A program made the translations under genes and the position numbers. Below, piece by piece: positions 1-5,535 of a stretch of DNA of 6,462 nucleotides (the stretch's first letter is position 1; the number at the start of each line of letters is the position of its first letter). The notes beneath the pieces are model-generated. The model had not been told where the DNA came from. It made no database searches and was given only the letters and a program-made list of their open reading frames with translations. The stretch is from Chryseosolibacter sp036402115 (GTDB taxonomy: Bacteria; Bacteroidota; Bacteroidia; Cytophagales; Cyclobacteriaceae): the NCBI GenBank assembly GCA_036402115.1, contig DASWTM010000197.1:1-6462 (forward strand). The letters are read 5' to 3'.

Positions 1-536
1 GCTGAAAGAATCGGATCATCTTCAAAAAGATATTCGTCTATCCAGTAGGCGGCATAGCCTGGCTCTTTAATGGTTGGGTGAATGTGTTCAGGATTTTGCC
101 TTCCCGGGTAGGCTCCGGGCCTCAGCGTATAGAATGCATATTTCCCATCAGCGCCTGTCTTGATCCATCCGCGAATATAGCCATGACGTCTGGCCCAACC
201 TGTTTCGTTTCCTTTGGTAGGATATTCTCCGGTCTGATCGGTATGGTATATATAGAGTATGACGTCTTTCGCTGGAGTCTTGCCATCCGCTTTGAAGATC
301 GTTCCGGTGACGAGCATCTTCGGACCTCGGTCGTTGAAATCGGGCAACGTATCGACAGCGTTTAATTTTTTGTTGCCATATTCATAAATACCTTCGCAGC
401 CCTCGCAGCCACCGCCAACCTGACGATCCTGCGCACGGGAGGAGCTTAAAGCTAAAAGCATCCCGATCGCTATCGGGAAGCAGAAAGCAGAAACCGTTGC
501 GATAATGGATTTGCCGTGTTGTTGATTGTTGAACAT
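1..536 (-). CDS. Exported intradiol ring-cleavage dioxygenase-like protein (partial, C-terminus outside window)
   Basis: Translating the minus strand from the ATG at 534-536 gives 178 complete codons, still open at the window edge. Residues 1-35 look like a Sec signal peptide: Lys9, a hydrophobic stretch at about 11-30, then SSSRA|QD with Ser and Ala at -3 and -1. After a Gly-rich stretch with a CEGC motif (Cys44, Cys47) comes the intradiol fold, including GEYP, the loop DGKYAFYTLRPGAYP and EHIH. By comparison with protocatechuate 3,4-dioxygenase beta chain, the four Fe(III) ligands are Tyr105, Tyr143, His151 and His153; the Tyr-Tyr spacing of 38 is close to the 39 in the Pseudomonas enzyme. 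The family cleaves catechols between the two hydroxyls using O2. The Arg usually just before the His-x-His ligands (RPAHIH) is Asn here, so the substrate is uncertain. The export signal suggests a periplasmic or surface protein rather than classic cytoplasmic catabolism. The gene is divergent from the kinase gene; no Shine-Dalgarno sequence is seen. Part of the signal-peptide region is repeat-derived (443-493). Confidence 0.85.
   Translation of the reverse strand, partial: MFNNQQHGKSIIATVSAFCFPIAIGMLLALSSSRAQDRQVGGGCEGCEGIYEYGNKKLNAVDTLPDFNDRGPKMLVTGTIFKADGKTPAKDVILYIYHTDQTGEYPTKGNETGWARRHGYIRGWIKTGADGKYAFYTLRPGAYPGRQNPEHIHPTIKEPGYAAYWIDEYLFEDDPILS
443..493. repeat. Degenerate AGCTTT-type repeat with TCCCGAT/ATCGGGA palindrome, inside a coding region
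   Basis: AGCTTAAAGCT (443-453) is the exact reverse complement of 848-858. A hairpin-capable palindrome follows, with arms TCCCGAT (461-467) and ATCGGGA (472-478) around CGCT. Next come tandem AGCAGAAAGCAGAAA units, whose GAAAGCAGAAA (483-493) recurs at 735-745. The block lies entirely within the signal-peptide coding part of the minus-strand dioxygenase gene and stays in frame there. Confidence 0.6.
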
Positions 537-571
537 ACTTCGATTATTAAACGTGAACTAGGAATGAGTAC

Positions 572-605
572 ACTCAAGCTTTCAGCTTTCAGCTTTCTGC
601 TTTCA
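572..605. repeat. AGCTTTCAGCTTT-type repeat block
   Basis: The block holds tandem AGCTTTC-type heptamers. Its first 18 bases, ACTCAAGCTTTCAGCTTT (572-589), are a perfect direct repeat of 822-839. Its last 14 bases, GCTTTCTGCTTTCA (592-605), are the exact reverse complement of 734-747. It sits in the probable leader of the dioxygenase gene. Confidence 0.75.
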
Positions 606-730
606 CCTTAATTACGGGTAAATCGGATGAACAAAACCGCGAATCTGACATCCTGTGCAAAATCCTTGACGAACTGCCGGCTTTCGCCTGACCGTGTTTT
701 CTAAAATCCCGTACATTTAGGGAGGGGAAA

Positions 731-752
731 AGCTGAAAGCAGAAAGCCCGAT
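731..752. repeat. Inverted copy of the AGCTTT-type repeat, ending in CCCGAT
   Basis: AGCTGAAAGCAGAAAGC at 731-747 is the repeat in the opposite orientation to the blocks at 572 and 822. It runs directly into CCCGAT (747-752), which matches the left half of the palindrome at 461-478. That junction supports a composite repeat unit (heptamer tract plus CCCGAT core) rather than chance heptamer similarity. Confidence 0.65.
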
Positions 753-821
753 TTCTTTGACTCGAAGAGTATTCTTACAATCAGGTTATATCTATATGCA
801 CTGCACATTGATGATAAGACA

Positions 822-860
822 ACTCAAGCTTTCAGCTTTGAGCTTTCAGCTTTAAGCTTT
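822..860. repeat. AGCTTT-type repeat block abutting the kinase start codon
   Basis: Four AGCTTT-type units occupy 822-860. The first 18 bases equal 572-589, and 848-858 is the reverse complement of 443-453. The block ends one base before the ATG at 862. CTCAAGCT (823-830) can pair with AGCTTTGAG (834-842) with one bulged base and a 3-base loop, and AGCTT (841-845) with AAGCT (854-858), so the leader could fold close to the start codon. Confidence 0.75.
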
Positions 861-861
861 T

Positions 862-1881
862 ATGGACAGGTTCTGGAAATACAAACTCGATCACGTCATC
901 TTCTGGATTGCCACTATCGGCTTCCATATGTTCACGCGATTTCCGCTGGTCCATAAGGCGGGGTTTGGACATTTTGCGCTTGAGATCATCGTAAGAAACG
1001 GATTGCTTGCGCTCATTATTTACATCAATCTTTTTATCCTCGTTCCGAAGTTCGCTCAGCCGAGGCGCTGGTTTGCTTACGTAGCTTTTCTCCTCATCGA
1101 CTTTGCTGTTTATGTTTTTGGTAAGAACGCCCATGACGTCTATCTCAACGGCTACGTGATCGGAGATCCTGAGAAGCAAACGTTTTTCTACAATACCTTT
1201 TACAATCTTTCCATCGCATTTTTCTACATGGCGTTCGCGGTGGCGCTTCAGTTAAGTCGTGAATGGTATGAGCAGCGTGAACACATTCGCAAGATTGAAA
1301 TTGAAAAACTCAATACGGAGCTCGACTACTTGAAGGCGCAGATCAATCCGCACTTTTTGTTTAATTCCATCAATACCATCTATTTTCAGATTGATAAACA
1401 AAATTCAAAGGCGCGCGAGACCCTTTCATCGTTTTCAGAAATGCTGCGGTATCAGCTTTATGAATGCAACGGTCACGATGTTGACATTGAGAAGGAGATC
1501 GCTTACTTGAAAAATTATGTTGATCTCCAGCGGCATCGCAAGGACGATAATTACAAAATTGTCTTTGAACATCAGGATGTGAAAGGTTTCCGGATTGCGC
1601 CATTGTTGCTAATTCCTTTTGTCGAGAATGCTTTCAAACACGTGTCACACTTTCCCAATGGGAATGAGATCAATATCCGGCTTCAACGAGAGAATGGCTC
1701 ATTTATGATGACGGTGAGGAACACGTGTGATACGGCATCTGTAAAATCATCTTCCGGGAGTGGTATCGGTTTGAAGAATGCGAGCCGAAGGTTGGAGTTA
1801 CTCTATCCTTCAAGGCACAACCTGACCATTAAAAATGGAGATAAGGCGTTCGAGGTGAGTCTGGAACTTAAACTGAATTAG
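862..1881 (+). CDS. Membrane sensor histidine kinase, LytS/YehU type
   Basis: A 339-residue inner-membrane kinase expected to autophosphorylate on His and pass the phosphate to the regulator encoded 2 bases downstream. Hydrophobic segments at about 11-27, 38-61, 70-87 and 108-130 suggest four membrane spans with little extracytoplasmic sequence. A charged, probably coiled-coil linker follows at 131-158. The His_kinase domain carries the phosphoacceptor His164 in LKAQINPHFLFNSINTI, and the typical LRYQLY and EIAYLKNYVDLQ stretches follow. The ATPase part has the N-box PFVENAFKH (Asn256) and a G-box SGIGLKN at 300-306. Length and layout match the family. The ATG at 862 is chosen because residues 1-10 (WKYKLDH before the first span) look like typical N-termini of Bacteroidota members. 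No Shine-Dalgarno sequence is present; the leader is a repeat. The ligand cannot be told from sequence. Confidence 0.95.
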   Translation: MDRFWKYKLDHVIFWIATIGFHMFTRFPLVHKAGFGHFALEIIVRNGLLALIIYINLFILVPKFAQPRRWFAYVAFLLIDFAVYVFGKNAHDVYLNGYVIGDPEKQTFFYNTFYNLSIAFFYMAFAVALQLSREWYEQREHIRKIEIEKLNTELDYLKAQINPHFLFNSINTIYFQIDKQNSKARETLSSFSEMLRYQLYECNGHDVDIEKEIAYLKNYVDLQRHRKDDNYKIVFEHQDVKGFRIAPLLLIPFVENAFKHVSHFPNGNEINIRLQRENGSFMMTVRNTCDTASVKSSSGSGIGLKNASRRLELLYPSRHNLTIKNGDKAFEVSLELKLN

Positions 1882-1883
1882 GT

Positions 1884-2600
1884 ATGCAATTAAACTGTCT
1901 GATTGTTGATGATGAGCCCGTTGCGCGAAAGGGACTTGAAGAGTATGTCAGGGAAGTGGAGTTTTTAAACCTGGTGGGTCAATGTGAAAATGCGTTGAAG
2001 GCAACGGCAATGCTAAGTCAGCATCCGGTGGATTTACTTTTCCTCGACATTCAAATGCCGAAGCTGACGGGAATTGATTTTCTGAAAACGCTGAAAAATC
2101 CCCCGCTGGTCATTTTTACAACCGCCTACTCTGAATATGCGCTCGAAGGTTATGCACTCGATGTGGTCGATTACCTGATGAAGCCCATCACATTCGAACG
2201 TTTTCTAAAGGCCGCGCAAAAAGCATTCGACCTCCATTGTTTGAAGAAGTCAACCGGTAGCGACAAGGTTGCGGAAGATCACTTCTTTGTGAAGTGTGAT
2301 AGCAAGTTTGAGAAGATTTACTTCAATGAGGTAACCTACATCGAAGGCCTTCAGAATTATGCCGTCATTCACACGCTGACGCGCAAACTGATCACGTACA
2401 TCACGATGACAAGCCTGGAGCATCAGTTGCCAAAAGAGCAGTTCATGAAGGTTCACAAGTCATACATTGTTTCGATTCCGCAAGTAAAGGCCATTGAAGG
2501 CAATGAGATCCTCATGGGACAGGCACGGATTCCCATCAGTCGCACATTGAAGGATGAGGTTGTAAACCACATTCTCGGCAATAAACTTTTCAGGCGCTAG
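1884..2600 (+). CDS. LytTR-family response regulator
   Basis: A 238-residue cytoplasmic DNA-binding regulator, partner of the preceding kinase (2-base gap, so almost certainly translated from the same mRNA). The receiver domain spans about 1-120: acidic Asp9/Asp10, phosphoacceptor Asp55 in LLFLDIQMPKLTG, the switch residue in FTTAY (Thr79/Thr80), and Lys100 in the LMKP motif. A short linker leads to a LytTR DNA-binding domain at about 134-232, with FVKCDSKFEKIYFNEVTYIE, MKVHKSYIVS and IPISRTLKDEV, all hallmarks of the family. The domain order and length match LytR/AlgR-type regulators of Bacteroidota. LytTR proteins usually bind paired short direct repeats; I could not identify a binding site in this window. 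All receiver catalytic residues are present, so it should be active. Confidence 0.95.
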   Translation: MQLNCLIVDDEPVARKGLEEYVREVEFLNLVGQCENALKATAMLSQHPVDLLFLDIQMPKLTGIDFLKTLKNPPLVIFTTAYSEYALEGYALDVVDYLMKPITFERFLKAAQKAFDLHCLKKSTGSDKVAEDHFFVKCDSKFEKIYFNEVTYIEGLQNYAVIHTLTRKLITYITMTSLEHQLPKEQFMKVHKSYIVSIPQVKAIEGNEILMGQARIPISRTLKDEVVNHILGNKLFRR

Positions 2601-2652
2601 CGGCCTGACGGACGTTGAACTAATCCCGAATAATTTTTGTAGAATTGTTGCT

Positions 2653-3900
2653 ATGACTCCTCAGACAATTCTCTACATCATCATCGCTATATCCGTCATC
2701 AGTTACCTTTTTGGTGAATTCCTCGATTACATCAACCTGAAAGCACAACGCACGGATATCCCGGACGACATCGCGACATTTTACGACCGCACCAAATATT
2801 TGAAATCGCTGGACTATCACAGAGAATTGTCGCGCTTTGGATTTATCACCTCCGGCTTCAGTTTTTTATTGTCAATGGTGATGCTGATCGCGGGCGGCTT
2901 TGGATGGCTTGACTCAATTCTCAGACCGATTATTGGAAATGAAATTTTGCTCGCGCTTGCATTTTTTGGAATACTGGCAATTGCTTCAGATGTCCTAACG
3001 ATACCATTCCAACTTTACTCTGTATTTATAATAGAAGAGAAATACGGATTTAACAAGACTACACTAAAAACATTCTTTCTCGACAAGATCAAAGGATATC
3101 TGCTCGGAGCAATCATCGGAGCTCCGTTGCTGGCGCTGCTGATCTATCTCATTCAGGCGATCGGTCCGTCTTTCTGGATCTGGTTTGCAATGATAGCAGC
3201 GGCATTCATTTTCTTTATGAACATGTTTTACACATCGCTGATCTTGCCGTTGTTCAACAAACTCACTCCATTACCTGACGGTGAATTAAAGACCGCCATC
3301 GAAGCCTTCTCTGCCAAAGTCAAATTTCCACTCGATAATATTTTTGTCATCGATGGTTCGAAGCGCTCAAACAAAGCAAATGCTTTCTTTTCAGGTATAG
3401 GCAAGAAGAAAAAGATCGTGTTGTACGATACCCTGATCCAGCGGCATACAACGGAAGAGCTGGTGGCCGTTCTTGCCCACGAGGTTGGACATTTTAAAAA
3501 GAAGCACATCGTCTGGGGGTTTGTTCTGTCGATCATCCAGGTATTCTTCATGTTATTTGTGCTTTCGCTGATGGTGTACAACGAAAATCTTTCGCTCGCG
3601 CTGGGTGGCACACAACAGGCTATCCATCTCAACCTGATTGCCTTCACCATCCTGTTTGCACCGATTTCAGGAATCACGGGCTTGTTCATGAGTATGTATA
3701 GTCGCAAAAACGAATTCGAAGCCGATGCCTATGCGCGTGAGACTTACAGTGGCCCGGCACTGGCCGAAGCGTTGAAACGATTGTCTGTTGATTCGCTGAG
3801 CAATCTTTATCCACATCCATGGTATGTGTTCTTCCATTATTCGCACCCGCCTTTGTTGACGAGATTGGAGGCGATCATGTCGCGTTCGAATAAGGCTTAA
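2653..3900 (+). CDS. M48 family membrane metallopeptidase, Ste24/CAAX prenyl protease 1-like
   Basis: A 415-residue zinc protease of the Ste24 type embedded in the inner membrane. Several hydrophobic spans are visible (about 6-26, 63-83, 97-117, 148-170, 174-200, 287-308 and 327-347). The catalytic motif HEVGH is at 276-280 (zinc ligands His276 and His280, general base Glu277). The third ligand is Glu354 in NEFEADAYA, aligned to the EFQAD of human ZMPSTE24. Further Ste24 hallmarks are SNKANAFFSGIGKKKKIVL at 239-257 and the C-terminal HYSHPPLLTRL at 395-405. Length fits full-size Ste24 rather than shorter HtpX. Eukaryotic Ste24 cleaves prenylated CAAX proteins; bacteria generally lack that substrate, so a role in membrane-protein or peptide quality control is inferred. 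It starts 52 bases after the response regulator, so co-transcription is possible but unproven. Confidence 0.93.
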   Translation: MTPQTILYIIIAISVISYLFGEFLDYINLKAQRTDIPDDIATFYDRTKYLKSLDYHRELSRFGFITSGFSFLLSMVMLIAGGFGWLDSILRPIIGNEILLALAFFGILAIASDVLTIPFQLYSVFIIEEKYGFNKTTLKTFFLDKIKGYLLGAIIGAPLLALLIYLIQAIGPSFWIWFAMIAAAFIFFMNMFYTSLILPLFNKLTPLPDGELKTAIEAFSAKVKFPLDNIFVIDGSKRSNKANAFFSGIGKKKKIVLYDTLIQRHTTEELVAVLAHEVGHFKKKHIVWGFVLSIIQVFFMLFVLSLMVYNENLSLALGGTQQAIHLNLIAFTILFAPISGITGLFMSMYSRKNEFEADAYARETYSGPALAEALKRLSVDSLSNLYPHPWYVFFHYSHPPLLTRLEAIMSRSNKA

Positions 3901-3970
3901 AGCCGGATAACGTGTCACTAAATGATTTGTCCGGCTTGAATCTTCAGGTGAGCGTTAGCGCTTTATTTTG
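3900..3970 (+). terminator. Possible weak terminator region after the M48 protease gene
   Basis: An 8-base perfect inverted repeat, AAGCCGGA (3900-3907) and TCCGGCTT (3930-3937), encloses a 22-base loop and begins in the stop codon, but no T tract follows. A smaller stem AGCG (3951-3954)/CGCT (3959-3962) is followed by the T-rich TTATTTTG. Together they could end transcription of the kinase/regulator/protease run, but neither is a textbook terminator. Confidence 0.35.
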
Positions 3971-4055
3971 CCAGGATGATTTCAGGAAAAGCCTGCTGCC
4001 AGGTATATTCTTTGGCGCTCCTGGTTAGGTAGATATTTCAAAAGCAACTTAATGT

Positions 4056-4406
4056 ATGTCAAAGAAGGAAATATTAGTTAAGGCAAACGCAGCTGTAGTG
4101 CAAGGTGACAATGAGAAATTCCTCGAATTCTGCAATGAAGATGTCGTGTGGAACTTCGTAGGGGAAAGGGTACTTCGAGGCAAGCAGCAGGTACGCGAGT
4201 ACATGAGAGAGAATTACACTGAACCGCCAAAGTTCACTGTCACGAACCTGATAGAAGAAGGAGATTTTTTGACAGCGCTTGGAACGATCACTACGAGGGA
4301 CAAAAACGGAAGAGAAGTCCGGCATATGTACTGCGATGTATGGCGATTTAAAAACGATAAGATGGATGAATTGACGGCATTCGTTATTGAGAGCGAGAAC
4401 ACGTGA
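4056..4406 (+). CDS. NTF2-like / SnoaL-like small protein
   Basis: A 116-residue cytoplasmic protein with the pattern of the NTF2-like superfamily (ketosteroid-isomerase/SnoaL-like). It has an N-terminal helix with a QGDNEKFLEFCNEDVVW stretch (about 16-32), the RGKQQVREYM helix (41-50), then alternating strands ending in CDVWRFKNDKMDELTAFV (93-110). The WRF-x-x-D/N-K-x-x-E-L strand pair is very characteristic. The fold makes a cone-shaped pocket; members are isomerases, cyclases, hydrolases or non-enzymatic ligand binders, so no reaction is assigned. It has its own intergenic gaps (155 bases before, 228 after), so it is probably monocistronic. The ATG at 4056 is chosen because it gives the full N-terminal helix; the overlapping ATG at 4052 is in another frame. 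No Shine-Dalgarno sequence is seen. Confidence 0.85.
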   Translation: MSKKEILVKANAAVVQGDNEKFLEFCNEDVVWNFVGERVLRGKQQVREYMRENYTEPPKFTVTNLIEEGDFLTALGTITTRDKNGREVRHMYCDVWRFKNDKMDELTAFVIESENT

Positions 4407-4440
4407 GGCAATGAGATAAATTATTAGCAGCAAAACCCCA

Positions 4441-4460
4441 TCAAACAAAAAGTTGCTTGA
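4441..4460 (+). terminator. Possible hairpin 35 bases after the NTF2-like gene
   Basis: TCAAACAA (4441-4448) and TTGCTTGA (4453-4460) pair at seven of eight positions around an AAAG loop. The stem is AT-rich and is followed by TATGTTTATG rather than a T run, so termination is only a weak suggestion. Nothing else in the 228-base gap 4407-4634 is clear, except a short AGGGT-A-ACCCT palindrome at 4533-4543 of unknown meaning. Confidence 0.25.
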
Positions 4461-4634
4461 TATGTTTATGAGCTTTCTTTTCCGCGGATGTGATCTACAA
4501 AAAGCTGGATAATTACTGTCGCTTTCTTATTCAGGGTAACCCTCCAGGTTGTAACTCAGTATGAACACAACATCCCTCAATTAGGATACAAATGTCGATT
4601 GTCAGAAGATGATTTTTACAAAAAAAATTAGTCT

Positions 4635-5474
4635 ATGACAAAACAGAAAAACACATCTCCTAAAGTATGGTTTTTAACAGGGTCATCACGCGGGTTCGGA
4701 CGGGTCTGGGCAACGGCTGCGCTGGAGCGCGGTGATCAGGTGGTCGCTACGGCTCGTAACCTGGAAAGTATTAATGACCTTAAGGAAAAGTACGGCTCAA
4801 ATGTGCTGACGTTACAGCTTGATGTAACAAACAAAGCACAGGTGAACGATGTCGTGCAACGCGCTCACGCGCATTTCGGGCGTATCGATGTCGTGGTAAA
4901 CAATGCCGCATATTCGCTGGTGGGAACGATTGAAGAAGCAGATACCGATGAGGTTAGGGCTATGTATGAAACAAATATCTTCGGAACGCTTCATGTGATT
5001 AAAGCTGCGCTACCACTCCTGAGGAAACAAGGAGGTGGACACATCATCGGAGTTTCGAGTAATGTTGGACACATTACGTTGCCGGTCATCGGTTATTATT
5101 GTTCGTCCAAATGGGCGTTTGAAGCGATACATGAAAGCCTGGCCGAAGAAATTAAAGCTTTTGGTATTAACGTTACGCTCATTGAGCCAGGCGCCTATGC
5201 AACGGAGTTTGGAAGTCCGCAATCATTGAAGTTTGCGCAAAGCCTTGACATCTACAAAGACTTTACTGCTGATTTCTTTAATGTGCTGAAGAGTATGGAG
5301 CGAGGAGACCCAGCAGCTACGCCAGATGCATTATTCAGCGTTGTTGATGCGGATCAACCACCCTTGCGATTGTTTCTTGGCAGTCATAATCTTCCGCAGG
5401 TTCGCAAAGTTTATGCAGAACGGTTAGCAACCTGGGAAGCCTGGGACGAGATTGCTGTGGCCGCTCAGAAATAA
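4635..5474 (+). CDS. Short-chain dehydrogenase/reductase (classical SDR)
   Basis: A 279-residue cytoplasmic NAD(P)-dependent oxidoreductase with a Rossmann fold. Visible motifs, in order: the cofactor glycine motif TGSSRGFG (15-22), LDVT (62-65) for adenine contact, NNAAYS (89-94), Asn114 in TNIFG, catalytic Ser142 in IIGVSSN, the YxxxK pair Tyr155/Lys159 in YYCSSKWAFEAI, and the EPGAYATEFG loop (184-193). Arg19 in the glycine motif and Arg41 after the second strand favour NADP(H), by analogy with other SDRs. The full catalytic tetrad is present. Substrate specificity sits in the variable C-terminal part (about 195-279) and cannot be read from it. A run of eight A residues (4620-4627) lies 7 bases before the ATG, typical of Bacteroidota starts lacking a Shine-Dalgarno sequence. 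The AraC-family gene 61 bases downstream on the same strand may regulate it. Confidence 0.93.
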   Translation: MTKQKNTSPKVWFLTGSSRGFGRVWATAALERGDQVVATARNLESINDLKEKYGSNVLTLQLDVTNKAQVNDVVQRAHAHFGRIDVVVNNAAYSLVGTIEEADTDEVRAMYETNIFGTLHVIKAALPLLRKQGGGHIIGVSSNVGHITLPVIGYYCSSKWAFEAIHESLAEEIKAFGINVTLIEPGAYATEFGSPQSLKFAQSLDIYKDFTADFFNVLKSMERGDPAATPDALFSVVDADQPPLRLFLGSHNLPQVRKVYAERLATWEAWDEIAVAAQK

Positions 5475-5517
5475 GTGAACTGACGGCTTAACAAAATGGT
5501 TGTAGTAAAAGAATAAA

Positions 5518-5529
5518 TCGAACGTTCGA
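5518..5529. promoter_or_regulatory. Perfect 12-base palindrome before the AraC-family gene, candidate operator
   Basis: TCGAACGTTCGA is perfectly self-complementary and ends 6 bases before the ATG at 5536, in the 61-base gap after the dehydrogenase. A bound protein there would block transcription or translation start of the regulator gene. AraC proteins usually bind direct repeats, so the binder may be another dimeric factor. No second copy is seen in the window. Confidence 0.35.
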
Positions 5530-5535
5530 AGCAGC

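Larger units (their letters stand above)
537..861. other. Divergent intergenic region, 325 bases, with three repeat blocks and no gene
   Basis: This region separates the minus-strand dioxygenase gene from the plus-strand kinase gene, so it should hold promoters for both. I find no convincing coding sequence, RNA gene or terminator. Repeat blocks lie at 572-605, 731-752 and 822-860. The sequence between them (606-730 and 753-821) is not repetitive. Possible -7 elements resembling the Bacteroidota consensus TAnnTTTG (for example TACATTTA at 712-719) lack a -33 TTTG at suitable spacing, so I do not assign promoters. Confidence 0.6.

Noticed and set aside
78..365. 95-codon open frame on the plus strand
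   Set aside because: It lies wholly antisense to the dioxygenase gene, whose Tyr/His iron ligands are in the minus-strand frame, and its translation shows no family features.
572..860. CRISPR-like array of short repeats
   Set aside because: The units are 7-base tandem heptamers in both orientations without regular unique spacers, and no cas gene is present.
832..1179. 115-codon minus-strand open frame over the kinase 5' end
   Set aside because: Shadow of the kinase coding sequence; its C-terminus simply translates the repeat block at 832-860.
2595..2602. CGCTAGCG palindrome over the response-regulator stop codon
   Set aside because: An 8-base palindrome without a loop or T tract cannot act as a terminator and is expected by chance.
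2615..2639. Possible Bacteroidota promoter (TTG and TAATTTTTG) before the M48 gene
   Set aside because: The -7-like element has an extra T and the spacer is only 13 bases, well below the usual length, with an implied leader of just a few bases.
3228..3707. 159-codon minus-strand open frame inside the protease gene
   Set aside because: Antisense to the HEVGH-containing region of a clear M48 gene; composition is that of a frame shadow.
4011..4039. Possible promoter (TTTG, 17-base spacer, GATATTTC) before the NTF2-like gene
   Set aside because: The position and spacing are reasonable, but the -7 element matches the TAnnTTTG consensus poorly, so chance is likely.
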